A stretch of DNA of 64,000 nucleotides from Moraxella sp. FZFQ2102 (GTDB taxonomy: Bacteria > Pseudomonadota > Gammaproteobacteria > Pseudomonadales > Moraxellaceae): positions 2,272,059 through 2,336,058 of the forward strand of contig NZ_CP099960.1 of NCBI RefSeq assembly GCF_024137865.1, given 5' to 3'. The notes under the pieces are model-generated. The model ran no database searches. It was not told the DNA's origin and was given only the letters and a program-made list of their open reading frames with translations. Below, piece by piece: positions 8,566 to 16,853 of the stretch. Both the position numbers and the translations under genes were made by a program. Numbering within the stretch: position 1 is the stretch's first letter; the number at the start of each line of letters is the position of its first letter.

Positions 8566-9888
8566 TTAGGATAAGACATGCACCAGCCACAGCGCCATAC
8601 TTGGCATAAAGGCAAGCGCGACGATGCGGATCAAATCCGAGCACAGAAACGGCAGCACACCTTTATAAGTTTCTTTCATCGGCACATCTTTGGCAAGACT
8701 ATTGATGACAAAGATATTCATGCCCACAGGCGGTGTGATCAAGCCAATCTCAACCACCATCAAGGCAAGCACGCCAAACCAAATCGCCTTATCGGTTGGG
8801 TTTAGCCCCCACAGATCCAGACCCATGATGATTGGGAAAAACACAGGAATGGTCAATAGAATCATCGACAAGCTATCCATCACGCAACCAAGCACAATAT
8901 AGATGATGATCATGGCAAATAGCACGGTCAATGGTGACATACCGCTATTGATCACCCAGTCAGCAAGTGCAGCAGGCATCTGTGAGATGGCGAAAAATGC
9001 ATTCAGCAGATCAGCACCGATTAGGATCAAAAAGATCATGGCTGTCGATGAAGCGGTATCTAGCAGTGCTTGCATAAAGCCTTCTTTGGTCAGCTCACGC
9101 GTCACTAAGGCAAGTAAAGCCACCGCCACCGTACCGATCGCCGCTGCTTCTGTTGGCGTAAAGATACCACCATAGATACCGCCGATCACAGTCACGAACA
9201 CTGCGACTACAGGCCATACACCTTTTAATAAGGTGAATCGCTCGCCCCAGCTCATCTTCGGCATGGCAGGGCCACTGTTTGGCACTAGGCGCACATAGAT
9301 GGCGATGGCAAGCATATAGCCAAGCATGGCGATTAAACCGGGGACTAATGCCGCCATGAACATCGCTGAGACATTTTGTTCAGTTAAAACAGCATAAATC
9401 ACCAGTACCACCGATGGCGGGATCAAAATCCCCAAAGTACCACCCGCTGCAAGTGCACCCGTTGATAATGCATCTGAATAATTGGCGCGCTTAAGCTCTG
9501 GTAAGGCAACTTGCCCCATGGTGGCGGCAGTGGCAAGTGACGAACCGCAAATCGCCCCAAAGCCTGCACACGCGCCGACCGCACTGATCGCCGCCCCACC
9601 ACGATAATGACCCAAAAAAGCATTGGCAGACTGAAATAGTCGTTTGGACAAGCCGCCACGCGATGCTAAGTTACCCATCAATAAAAACAATGGCACAACG
9701 GACAAATCATAGACCGAAAAGCGCGCAAACGGCATCCCTTTTAGGTAGCTTAATAACGGTACCCACCCTGCGACCATCACATAGCCGATACCGCCTGCAA
9801 TAAGCATTGCAACGCCAATATGAATACGAAAAACCAATAGCAGAATGGTAAAAGCACCCATTCCAAGTCCGATCATCATTGGATCCAT
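8566..9888 (-). CDS. dctM: TRAP transporter large permease, DctM family
   Basis: This is the large membrane subunit of a tripartite ATP-independent periplasmic transporter, which uses a sodium or proton gradient to import organic acids. It has 440 aa with roughly 12 membrane segments. Conserved glycine/proline-rich stretches such as GTLGILIPPSVVL and GGIYGGIFTPTEAAAIG are diagnostic of DctM. AAGGA stands 8 nt before the ATG. It begins 17 bp after the dctQ stop; the operon order is dctP-dctQ-dctM. The substrate is not predictable from this subunit. Confidence 0.95.
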   Translation of the reverse strand: MDPMMIGLGMGAFTILLLVFRIHIGVAMLIAGGIGYVMVAGWVPLLSYLKGMPFARFSVYDLSVVPLFLLMGNLASRGGLSKRLFQSANAFLGHYRGGAAISAVGACAGFGAICGSSLATAATMGQVALPELKRANYSDALSTGALAAGGTLGILIPPSVVLVIYAVLTEQNVSAMFMAALVPGLIAMLGYMLAIAIYVRLVPNSGPAMPKMSWGERFTLLKGVWPVVAVFVTVIGGIYGGIFTPTEAAAIGTVAVALLALVTRELTKEGFMQALLDTASSTAMIFLILIGADLLNAFFAISQMPAALADWVINSGMSPLTVLFAMIIIYIVLGCVMDSLSMILLTIPVFFPIIMGLDLWGLNPTDKAIWFGVLALMVVEIGLITPPVGMNIFVINSLAKDVPMKETYKGVLPFLCSDLIRIVALAFMPSMALWLVHVLS

Positions 9889-9905
9889 CTTATTATTCCT
9901 TATCC

Positions 9906-10442
9906 TTATTTGACAGCGTTGCCATAATCACGAAAAAACTGCCATGCTGTATAAAATGATGTCAATGCCAGTAGGAAAAACCCTGGTGCGATGGTTAGGT
10001 GCGCCCACCATTCAGGCATACCCAGAATCATCGTCGTTGTGCCGTTTTTGTAGGCGGTGATGCCCCCAAAATAACTACGCCACATCAGCACCAGTGAACA
10101 CGCGCCCAATAAAATCGCCGCGATGATATCTAAGTATTTGCGCACAGCCATCGGTGCTTTTAGGGTAAAAAAATCAACAATTACATGGGCTTTTTTCATC
10201 TGTCCATAAGGCAAAAAAGCCGCAATCGCCCACGCACAGCCCAGTTGCACCAGCTCCACATCACCTTTGATCGGTGCAGAAAATAGCGCGCGGCCGATGA
10301 CGCTTGCGGTCGAAATCACACAAATCGCCACCAAAATGACGATGCCGCCCATCGCAGACAGCTTCGACCACGCCATCAAAAACCGACCCACCGCATCCTT
10401 TGGTGTATCATCGCGCACTTCGATCTCAAATGCTTCAGACAT
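9906..10442 (-). CDS. dctQ: TRAP transporter small permease, DctQ family
   Basis: This is the small membrane subunit that docks the binding protein to DctM. It has 178 aa with four predicted membrane segments, at about residues 24-47, 64-82, 103-123 and 145-165. The family feature of a charged cytoplasmic N-terminus and conserved W and R around the third helix is present. It has an AAGGG ribosome site. A structured 70 bp element lies between it and the upstream dctP gene. Confidence 0.92.
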   Translation of the reverse strand: MSEAFEIEVRDDTPKDAVGRFLMAWSKLSAMGGIVILVAICVISTASVIGRALFSAPIKGDVELVQLGCAWAIAAFLPYGQMKKAHVIVDFFTLKAPMAVRKYLDIIAAILLGACSLVLMWRSYFGGITAYKNGTTTMILGMPEWWAHLTIAPGFFLLALTSFYTAWQFFRDYGNAVK

Positions 10443-10475
10443 ATCATTCCCTTTTTTGTTATTGTAAGATTGATT

Positions 10476-10546
10476 GGCAGTCAGTTTGGCTTGTGATTGA
10501 TCATAAGCTGATTAAATTCACTTAATCGCTTACCAAACTCACTGCC
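10476..10546 (-). promoter_or_regulatory. Three-way-junction RNA structure between dctP and dctQ
   Basis: A 14 bp outer stem pairs 10476-10489 with 10533-10546 around a single C-C mismatch. It encloses two hairpins: 10490-10496 with 10501-10507, and GATTAA/TTAATC at 10510-10515 and 10522-10527. On the transcribed (minus) strand no T-run follows, so it is not a simple terminator. Such intercistronic structures often stabilise the binding-protein mRNA and lower expression of the permeases; that role here is inferred. Confidence 0.6.
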
Positions 10547-10557
10547 ATTGTAGGTGA

Positions 10558-11613
10558 TTATTTGGCAGCGGCGGCGACCAGTTCTTTGGCGCGATTGACC
10601 ATCGCTTGACCGTCATAGCCCTTGGCATTCATCTCGCTGATCCAGTCGCTTTCGACTTTTTTCGCCGCTTCTTCAAAACGCTTAACTTCAGCACTGTCAA
10701 TGGTGTTAATCGCATTACCATTATCCACCGCGTGCGCGCGTGCTGGCGCAAGCTCATCATCCCATGCCTTACCGATGCTCGCTGAGAAATCCGCACCAGA
10801 GTTATCATCGATGATTTTTTTCAGATTGTCAGGCAAACTGTTATAACGCTGCTTATTCATTGCGATGGTGAATAAGGTGCTGTATAGCACAGGATCAGGC
10901 TCGTTGATCTCTGAATGGTATTTGGTCATCTCGTGCAGTTTAAGCGTTGGCACGACTTCCCAAGGCAGCACATAGCCATCGACCACGCCTTTTGACAGTG
11001 AATCGGTCAAGCTTGGCAAAGGTAGGCTCACTGGTGTTGCACCATAAGCTTCTAGCATCTTATTGGTAAGGCGTGTCGGCGCGCGCAGTTTTAGACCTTT
11101 TAAATCTTCGATTTTGGTGATTGGGCGGACATTGTTGTGGAATTGACCGCGATCATGGACATTGAATGCCAATGGTTTTAGATTGGCGAAATCTTTTTGA
11201 CCAAATTCTTCATAGATCTGCCACGCCACACGGCTGCTGCTTTCGGCATCGCGCGTCAAAAATGGCAGCTCCATCACTTCCATGCTTGGGAAGCGACCTG
11301 CATTATTACCTGGTAAGCTAAAGACGATGTCGGCCACGCCATCCATCACCTGATCGAACAGCTGCTGCGGTGTGCCGCCAAGCTGCATGGCAGGATAAAA
11401 TTGGCAAACCATCTGACCTTGTGACTGTTGTTCGATTGTTTGGCACCAAGGCTCAAGCACCTTTTTTTGTGCCATGGCGGTCGCTGGCCAAAAATGTGAG
11501 ACTTTAAGAACGACCTTTTCGCCTGATGCCGCTGAAGGTGCGGTTGCAACATCTTCCGTGCACCCTGCCATTGCTAGTGCTGCCAATACCAGTGCGGTTG
11601 CTTTTAGTTTCAT
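10558..11613 (-). CDS. dctP: TRAP transporter substrate-binding lipoprotein, DctP family
   Basis: This is the periplasmic binding protein of the TRAP system, anchored as a lipoprotein. It has 351 aa from MKLKATALVLAALAMAGC. The lipobox ends at C18, and AGGAG lies 7 nt before the ATG. The reading frame extends 12 codons further but lacks signal character. DctP landmarks include the DRGQFHNNVRPI segment and LKGLKLRAPTR, whose arginine normally grips the substrate carboxylate. It is transcribed divergently from the sulfatase gene across a 311 bp gap, hinting that both serve one pathway. The substrate is unknown; most family members bind carboxylates. Confidence 0.93.
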   Translation of the reverse strand: MKLKATALVLAALAMAGCTEDVATAPSAASGEKVVLKVSHFWPATAMAQKKVLEPWCQTIEQQSQGQMVCQFYPAMQLGGTPQQLFDQVMDGVADIVFSLPGNNAGRFPSMEVMELPFLTRDAESSSRVAWQIYEEFGQKDFANLKPLAFNVHDRGQFHNNVRPITKIEDLKGLKLRAPTRLTNKMLEAYGATPVSLPLPSLTDSLSKGVVDGYVLPWEVVPTLKLHEMTKYHSEINEPDPVLYSTLFTIAMNKQRYNSLPDNLKKIIDDNSGADFSASIGKAWDDELAPARAHAVDNGNAINTIDSAEVKRFEEAAKKVESDWISEMNAKGYDGQAMVNRAKELVAAAAK

Positions 11614-11924
11614 GTGATACTCCTGCGTGAAATTGATGCCAAATAGCATTCCTTGATAAACATCGTTGCGAAATTTCAGGCTTAGGTTTTTGCCCTTGTT
11701 TGGTATTAAACCTGTTTTTTGGTAAAATTTACAGCGGTTTTTTCTGATTTATTTATACAAAATCGCAATAAATTCATTGCATTTTTGGGATTACAATACC
11801 CTTGTGTCATAATACTGCATAAAAATTGTCGAAATTTTATCAAAATGATGCATAATTTTTGTGATATCTGGCATGATTGTACAAGATTTTTTAATTTCAA
11901 TGATAATTCTTCAAAGGAATGATT
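11614..11924. other. Divergent promoter region between dctP and the sulfatase gene
   Basis: This is AT-rich non-coding DNA of 311 bp. A candidate plus-strand promoter is TTGGGA (11785-11790), 17 bp, CATAAT (11808-11813). A minus-strand TATAAA at 11752-11757 could be the dctP -10. Short reading frames here have no ribosome sites or recognisable products. Two related segments, TGCATAAAAATTGTC and TGCATAATTTTTGTG, are direct imperfect repeats that could bind a shared regulator. Confidence 0.35.
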
Positions 11925-13613
11925 ATGCAAAATGTACTTCATAATCGTCGTCCGCTGTATATGGCGGTGGGGCTTGCGATGTCGCTGGCTGCCCACACTG
12001 CTTATGCTGCTGATGGCGCGACAACGCAGCAGCCGAATATCCTTGTCATCATGGCAGATGATATGGGTTGGTCAGACATTCAGCCATTTGGCGGTGAGAT
12101 TGATACGCCATATTTGGATGAGCTTGCCAAAGAAGGTGTAAGCTTCAGTAACTTTTTCGTCTCGCCTTTTTCATCACCGAGTCGCGCGATGTTCCTAACG
12201 GGTGCAGATCCGCATGAAGTGGGGCTTGGCAATATCCGTGAGCTGAATAAACCTGAACAGAACAAAGCACCGAACTATGTCGGTCACTTGACGGATAATG
12301 CAGTGACGCTGGCGCAACGGCTTAAGAATGCAGGTTATTACACCATTTTATCAGGCAAATGGCATCTGGGTCGCAAGATCGAAAATCAGCCTAATGCATG
12401 GGGCTTTACCGATGCCTTTGCTTTATTAAACGGCGAAGCGAACAACTACCGCTATCAAGATAAGTTCGATTCTCCTGATGGGCGCGATCTGTACAGTCAT
12501 AATGGCGAAGATGTGCAGTTGCCTGATGGCGCATTTTCTACTGATTTTTATACCGATTATCTGATTGATCATTTATCAAAACAACAAGGCAAGCCGTTCT
12601 TTGCTTATTTGGCATATACCGCGCCGCACTCACCGCTACAAGCACCGCAGGCGTATATTGACAAATATCAAGGTCGCTATACCGATGGCCCACAGGCGCT
12701 GGCTGATCAGCGATTTGATAAGCTAAAATCCTTAGGTCTGGTCAATGACATAGCCAAGCCACATCCGCTCATCGGCGTGCCTGAGTGGGATAGTCTAAGT
12801 GATGACGAGCGCGCGGTAGAATCCAAGCGTATGCAGTTGTATGCGGCGATGGTCGATAATATGGATCATAATATCGGGCGCGTGATGGATTATCTAAAAT
12901 CCACAGGTCAATATGACAACACAGTGATCGTGTTCTTGTCAGATAATGGTGCAGCAGGCGCATCTCGCGAAAAATCAGGCAGATGGGGCGGCTGGATCAG
13001 CCAATCTCGTGATAACAGCTTTGATAATCTTGGTAAGGCAAGCAGCTATGTTTCGACAGGATTGGGCTGGGCGCAGGCATCGATGTCGCCCTTTGCTTAT
13101 TATAAGGGCTTCACGACCGATGGTGGCATCCGTTCGCCTTTGATTATCAAAGCACCGAATGCTAAAGCAGGCGCGATCGAAGGACGGTTCAATACACTAA
13201 AAGATCTTGCGCCGACTTTACTGGATCTAGCAGGTGTCAGTAAAGCCACGCCCGTGGGCAAAACACCGCTACAAGGCAAAAGCCTGATCGATCAACTTGC
13301 CAAGCCACAAGCTGCCCAAACAGGTCCGATGACCGCTGAGATCTTAGAGATGAACGGCAACCGCCAAGTGCGCAAAGGGAATTTTAAGGCGACATATTAC
13401 AGCCCTATCCCATATGGTCTGCCACCTGAAGCGATGGATACCGATATCGGACGCTGGAAGCTGTATGATGTGATGGCAGATCCGGGTGAGACGACGAACA
13501 TCGCCAAAGAGCATCCACAAATCCTAAATGAGCTGGTCAAAGAGTATGAAGCGTATTCTCAGCGCGTCAGCGTGGTGGAATTAAGCCCAACTAACCCAAC
13601 CTTTTCTGATTGA
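11925..13613 (+). CDS. Periplasmic sulfatase, serine-type (arylsulfatase family)
   Basis: This is a type I sulfatase hydrolysing sulfate esters, of 562 aa. The start MQNVLHNRR was preferred to an ATG two codons earlier because AAAGGA is 6 nt upstream. Residues 1-28 form a Sec signal peptide ending AYA. Metal-site residues are in VIMADDMGWSD. The modified residue is serine: SSPSR (S83-P85-R87) fits the S-x-P-x-R formylglycine signature, so maturation requires a radical-SAM enzyme. Such an enzyme is encoded 35 bp downstream. GKWHLG and the C-terminal LYDVMADPGETTN segment are also typical. The substrate (aryl, choline or other sulfate ester) is unknown. Confidence 0.93.
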   Translation: MQNVLHNRRPLYMAVGLAMSLAAHTAYAADGATTQQPNILVIMADDMGWSDIQPFGGEIDTPYLDELAKEGVSFSNFFVSPFSSPSRAMFLTGADPHEVGLGNIRELNKPEQNKAPNYVGHLTDNAVTLAQRLKNAGYYTILSGKWHLGRKIENQPNAWGFTDAFALLNGEANNYRYQDKFDSPDGRDLYSHNGEDVQLPDGAFSTDFYTDYLIDHLSKQQGKPFFAYLAYTAPHSPLQAPQAYIDKYQGRYTDGPQALADQRFDKLKSLGLVNDIAKPHPLIGVPEWDSLSDDERAVESKRMQLYAAMVDNMDHNIGRVMDYLKSTGQYDNTVIVFLSDNGAAGASREKSGRWGGWISQSRDNSFDNLGKASSYVSTGLGWAQASMSPFAYYKGFTTDGGIRSPLIIKAPNAKAGAIEGRFNTLKDLAPTLLDLAGVSKATPVGKTPLQGKSLIDQLAKPQAAQTGPMTAEILEMNGNRQVRKGNFKATYYSPIPYGLPPEAMDTDIGRWKLYDVMADPGETTNIAKEHPQILNELVKEYEAYSQRVSVVELSPTNPTFSD

Positions 13614-13648
13614 TAGATCTTTGAGTGATAACACCATTGGGGATATCT

Positions 13649-14881
13649 ATGACAAGCAGTCAAACCCAAGCGCAAAAGCAGCAGTCTGCTGTTTTTGCGT
13701 TTCATACTATGATCAAACCCAGCGGCTCGCAGTGCAATATCGACTGCGAGTATTGCTTTTATTTACATAAAGAAAATCTACTACACCAGCCCAAGCAGCC
13801 ACGCATGAGTGACGCGGTGCTACAGGCGCACATCAAGCAGTACATTGATGCGCAGACAGCTGGCGAAGTGATGTTTACTTGGCAAGGTGGCGAGCCGACC
13901 TTGATGGGGCTTGAATTTTATAAAAAAGTCGTCGCTTATCAAAAGCAGTTTGCCAAGCCCAATCAACGCATCGTCAATGACATTCAGACCAATGGACTAC
14001 TCATCGATGATGCATGGTGCGAATTTTTGAAGCAGCATGATTTCTTGGTTGGCATCTCGATCGATGGGCAAGCAGCATATCACGATCAGATGCGCCGCGC
14101 CAAAAATGGCAAGCCGACTTTTGACTATGTCATGCGTGCCATCAGGCTTTTGCACCAGTATCAGATTCCTTTTCATGCGCTGTGCGTGGTCAATCATTAT
14201 AATGCTCGCGCACCGCTTGAAGTGTATCGCTTTTTGCGCGATGAAGTTCGCCCGCGCATGATTCAGTTTCTGCCTGCGGTCGAGCCTTTGGATTTTACCA
14301 AGTCTGCCACCGCTTATATTCGCCCAAACTCGGATAAGCGTATCACCATACGCCCTGCTGCTGTGACCGACTGGTCGGTATCGGCTGATGATTGGGGCAG
14401 ATTTTTGGTGGAGATTTGGCAAGAATGGCTGGAGCGTGATTTTGGTCAAGTGTTTGTTGATCAATTTGAAAATACCATCTCGCAGGCGTTTGGCTTGGGT
14501 GCGCAAAAATGCACCACCGCACCGATCTGTGGTAAGGCGCTTGCCATTGAGCATAATGGCGATGTCTATAGCTGCGATCATTTTGCTTATCCTGAATATC
14601 ACTTGGGCAATATCTTGGACATCGAAGAAGGTAAGCTTGCTTTTAGTCAGCAGCAGGCAAGTTTTGGTTATGCCAAGCATCTAAACCTGCCCAGTGATTG
14701 TAAAGAGTGCCAATTTTTGAAATTGTGCTGGGGTGAATGCCCAAAGAATCGCTTTATCAAAGATAATGATGGCGGCACACGGCTCAATTATCTGTGCCAT
14801 GGGCTAAAGGCGTATTATGCGCAAGTGGCTAAAGATCTACCACAGATTCATGCCAAGATGCTAAATAATGCTAAAAGGTAA
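13649..14881 (+). CDS. Anaerobic sulfatase-maturating enzyme (radical SAM, SPASM)
   Basis: It oxidises the active-site serine or cysteine of sulfatases to C-alpha-formylglycine using S-adenosylmethionine. It has 410 aa from MTSSQTQ, with GGGGAT just upstream; an earlier in-frame ATG lacks a ribosome site. The radical-SAM cluster motif is CNIDCEYC at about residues 33-40. The C-terminal SPASM cysteines appear in CTTAPICGKALAIEHNGDVYSC and in CKECQFLKLCWGECPKNR. The pairing with a serine-type sulfatase matches AtsA-AtsB of Klebsiella. It is probably co-transcribed with the sulfatase and ends at a strong terminator. Confidence 0.95.
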   Translation: MTSSQTQAQKQQSAVFAFHTMIKPSGSQCNIDCEYCFYLHKENLLHQPKQPRMSDAVLQAHIKQYIDAQTAGEVMFTWQGGEPTLMGLEFYKKVVAYQKQFAKPNQRIVNDIQTNGLLIDDAWCEFLKQHDFLVGISIDGQAAYHDQMRRAKNGKPTFDYVMRAIRLLHQYQIPFHALCVVNHYNARAPLEVYRFLRDEVRPRMIQFLPAVEPLDFTKSATAYIRPNSDKRITIRPAAVTDWSVSADDWGRFLVEIWQEWLERDFGQVFVDQFENTISQAFGLGAQKCTTAPICGKALAIEHNGDVYSCDHFAYPEYHLGNILDIEEGKLAFSQQQASFGYAKHLNLPSDCKECQFLKLCWGECPKNRFIKDNDGGTRLNYLCHGLKAYYAQVAKDLPQIHAKMLNNAKR

Positions 14882-14892
14882 GTTTGACTGTG

Positions 14893-14982
14893 TAGGTGCG
14901 TTCAATGCACCATCAATTCATAAGATAATGATTTTTAAATTAAATTTTTTATCGGCTATCTGATGATGTGCACGATACACCT
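14893..14982. repeat. REP-like inverted pair
   Basis: TAGGTGCGTTCAATGCACC (14893-14911) and, about 55 bp on, GATGTGCACGATACACCTA in the opposite orientation are two members of the palindrome family seen near 6.95 kb. The outer parts TGTAGGTGCG and TACACCTATA can pair, giving a long hairpin with an AT-rich middle. It lies between the maturase gene and its terminator. Confidence 0.55.
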
Positions 14983-15020
14983 ATACTGTTAATTTATCAA
15001 CCCTTAAATTCAAACCCAAC

Positions 15021-15057
15021 AAATAAAATCAGCCACTGAACATGGCTGATTTTATTT
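15021..15057. terminator. Bidirectional intrinsic terminator
   Basis: A perfect 15 bp stem (AAATAAAATCAGCCA with TGGCTGATTTTATTT) and a 7 nt loop lie between the convergent sulfatase maturase and FAH genes. Confidence 0.92.
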
Positions 15058-15075
15058 GATTGGATTAAGCGGTGA

Positions 15076-16074
15076 TCAAATCGCTTTGACCGTGTTTTCG
15101 ATCGTGCCGAAGATATTATTGCCATCTTTGTCGAACATCTCGACGCGCACCACATCGCCATTGGTCATGAATGGAGTTTGCGGTTTGCCTTCGATGGCTT
15201 CATACATGCGCAGCTCAGCTAAGCAGCAGTAGCCGACACCGCCGTGCTCGACGCTTGAGCCCCATAGGCTGTCCTGCTTATTTGAGACCGTGCCTGAGCC
15301 GATGATGGTGCCAGCGGCAAGATTACGCGTCTTGGCAGCATGGGCGACAAGCTGACCGAAGTTAAAGGTCATGTCCGTGCCAGCATTTGGGCGACCGAAT
15401 AAATTGTTATTCAGATGTACCACCAGTGGCAAGTGCAGCTTGGCATCATCTGACCAGTCTTCTAGCTCATCTGGCGTGACCGCCACAGGGCTAAATGCCG
15501 ATGCAGGCTTACTTTGGAAAAAGCCAAAGCCCTTAGCAAGCTCAGCGGGGATCAGATTGCGCAGTGACACATCGTTCACCAGCATCACTAGGCGGATTTG
15601 CTTAGCGGCTTCTTCTGCGCTGCTGCCCAGTGCGACTTTACCTGTCACCACAGTCACTTCCGCTTCCATGTCGATGCCCCACTCTTCTTTGGCATAGATC
15701 TCATCGCGTGGGCCGATGAAGCTGTCCGAACCACCTTGATACATTAGTGGATCTTCATAAAAAGACTCAGGCACTTGTGAATTACGCGCCTTACGCACCA
15801 GCTCCACATGGTTCAGATACGCTGAGCCGTCCGCCCATTGATAGGCGCGTGGCAGTGGTGAATGGCAAGCGGCTTGGTCAAAGGCATCGCCCTGCTTGCT
15901 GTCGTTAAGCTCTTGATATACGGCTTTTAGCTTCGGTGCAGCTTCATCCCAGTTGTCCAGTGCTGCTTGTAGTGTCGGTGCGATGTCAGCGACTTCACGG
16001 CAGATACTCAGATCACGGCTTACGACTACCAAAGTACCATCCAGACCGCCTTTTTTTAGTGTTGCTAGTTTCAT
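15076..16074 (-). CDS. Fumarylacetoacetate hydrolase family protein
   Basis: This protein has 332 aa of the FAH fold, which cleaves C-C bonds of 2,4-dioxo or fumarylacetoacetate-type acids. Metal-binding carboxylates are visible in GIDMEAEVTVV and in the downstream VNDVSLRN. The conserved IIGSGTVSN segment lies near the C-terminus. It is the second gene of a two-gene operon with a VOC protein, 70 bp apart, divergent from a LysR regulator. That setting and similarity to homogentisate/tyrosine pathway enzymes suggest ring-cleavage product hydrolysis. However, hpd, hmgA and maiA are not in the window, so the exact substrate is open. Confidence 0.85.
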   Translation of the reverse strand: MKLATLKKGGLDGTLVVVSRDLSICREVADIAPTLQAALDNWDEAAPKLKAVYQELNDSKQGDAFDQAACHSPLPRAYQWADGSAYLNHVELVRKARNSQVPESFYEDPLMYQGGSDSFIGPRDEIYAKEEWGIDMEAEVTVVTGKVALGSSAEEAAKQIRLVMLVNDVSLRNLIPAELAKGFGFFQSKPASAFSPVAVTPDELEDWSDDAKLHLPLVVHLNNNLFGRPNAGTDMTFNFGQLVAHAAKTRNLAAGTIIGSGTVSNKQDSLWGSSVEHGGVGYCCLAELRMYEAIEGKPQTPFMTNGDVVRVEMFDKDGNNIFGTIENTVKAI

Positions 16075-16144
16075 AAGTTTTTTCCTTGTTGTTAATTAAA
16101 ATTTATAAAAAATCAAAAAAGTCATCAAAAATCACAAGCCAAAA

Positions 16145-16690
16145 TCACACTTCAGGTGGCTCAGTGCCATCATGCACCCAGCGCGCGTGCTGTGGGGCTT
16201 TTTTGGTCACTGCCCATTCATTGAGCATATCCCACTTGACTTTATCGAGCGCTTTTGCCATCTTATCGGTGGTGACATCACAAGCAAGCTCGATGCGATG
16301 ACCGTTTGGATCGAAGCAATAAATCGAATGGAACAGTGTGTGATTGACAGGGCCAAGTACATCCACGCCGCCTGCGATCAGCTTTTCTTTGGTGGCAAGT
16401 AGCGTATCCATGTCCTTGACTTTCAGTGCCAAATGCTGTGTCCATAGTGGCGTATTCTCATCGCGACCCATTTCAGGCTTGGTTGGCAACTCAAAGAATG
16501 CTAGAATATTACCTGCACCTGTGTCCAAAAAAATGTGCATATACGGATCAGGCTCGCCAGTGGACGGTACTTTGTCTTCGGCGATGGCGAGCACAAAGCC
16601 CATGTCTAGATGTTTTTGGTACCACTCGACGGTTTCTTTTGCATCTTTACAGCGGTATGCGACATGGTGAACGCCTTGGGTGATTGACAT
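16145..16690 (-). CDS. VOC family protein (glyoxalase/dioxygenase superfamily)
   Basis: It has 181 aa with paired beta-alpha-beta-beta-beta modules. Likely metal ligands are H7 or H8 (GVHHVAY), the histidine in TQHLALKV and the glutamate in HRIELACD. At this length it is too short for 4-hydroxyphenylpyruvate dioxygenase (~350 aa) and more like single-unit glyoxalase or extradiol-type VOC enzymes. GGAGTATAATT precedes the ATG. It is the first gene of the operon with the FAH-family hydrolase. A role in aromatic or tyrosine catabolism is inferred from this context only. Confidence 0.8.
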   Translation of the reverse strand: MSITQGVHHVAYRCKDAKETVEWYQKHLDMGFVLAIAEDKVPSTGEPDPYMHIFLDTGAGNILAFFELPTKPEMGRDENTPLWTQHLALKVKDMDTLLATKEKLIAGGVDVLGPVNHTLFHSIYCFDPNGHRIELACDVTTDKMAKALDKVKWDMLNEWAVTKKAPQHARWVHDGTEPPEV

Positions 16691-16807
16691 AATTATACTC
16701 CTTTATAAAAAAAATCAGCTTAAGCCATGTGCTTGGGTTGTGTGTTCAACCTTAGGTGTATTTCACCAAAAATCAGGCAAAAGGTAAAACGGTATTTTCT
16801 TAATTAT

Positions 16808-16826
16808 TTATCGCGATTTGTGATAA
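16808..16826. promoter_or_regulatory. LysR-type operator candidate
   Basis: The inverted repeat TTATC-N9-GATAA contains a T-N11-A-like core typical of LysR-family sites. It lies 28 bp upstream of the lysR start and 118 bp upstream of the divergent VOC-FAH operon, the usual position for control of both. Confidence 0.5.
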
Positions 16827-16853
16827 GTATTGACAACAAAAAGAGCAAGGATC

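Noticed and set aside
11719..11996. Small open frames in the dctP-sulfatase gap
   Set aside because: AT-rich, no ribosome sites, no recognisable protein pattern; the region is better explained as divergent promoters.
13997..14680. Long open frame (227 codons) antisense to the sulfatase maturase gene
   Set aside because: It lies wholly inside a clear radical-SAM gene, has no family similarity and no ribosome site; it is a by-product of the codon use of the real gene.
16145..16690. 4-hydroxyphenylpyruvate dioxygenase assignment for the VOC protein
   Set aside because: At 181 aa it is about half the needed length and lacks the C-terminal HPPD motifs; called only as VOC family.
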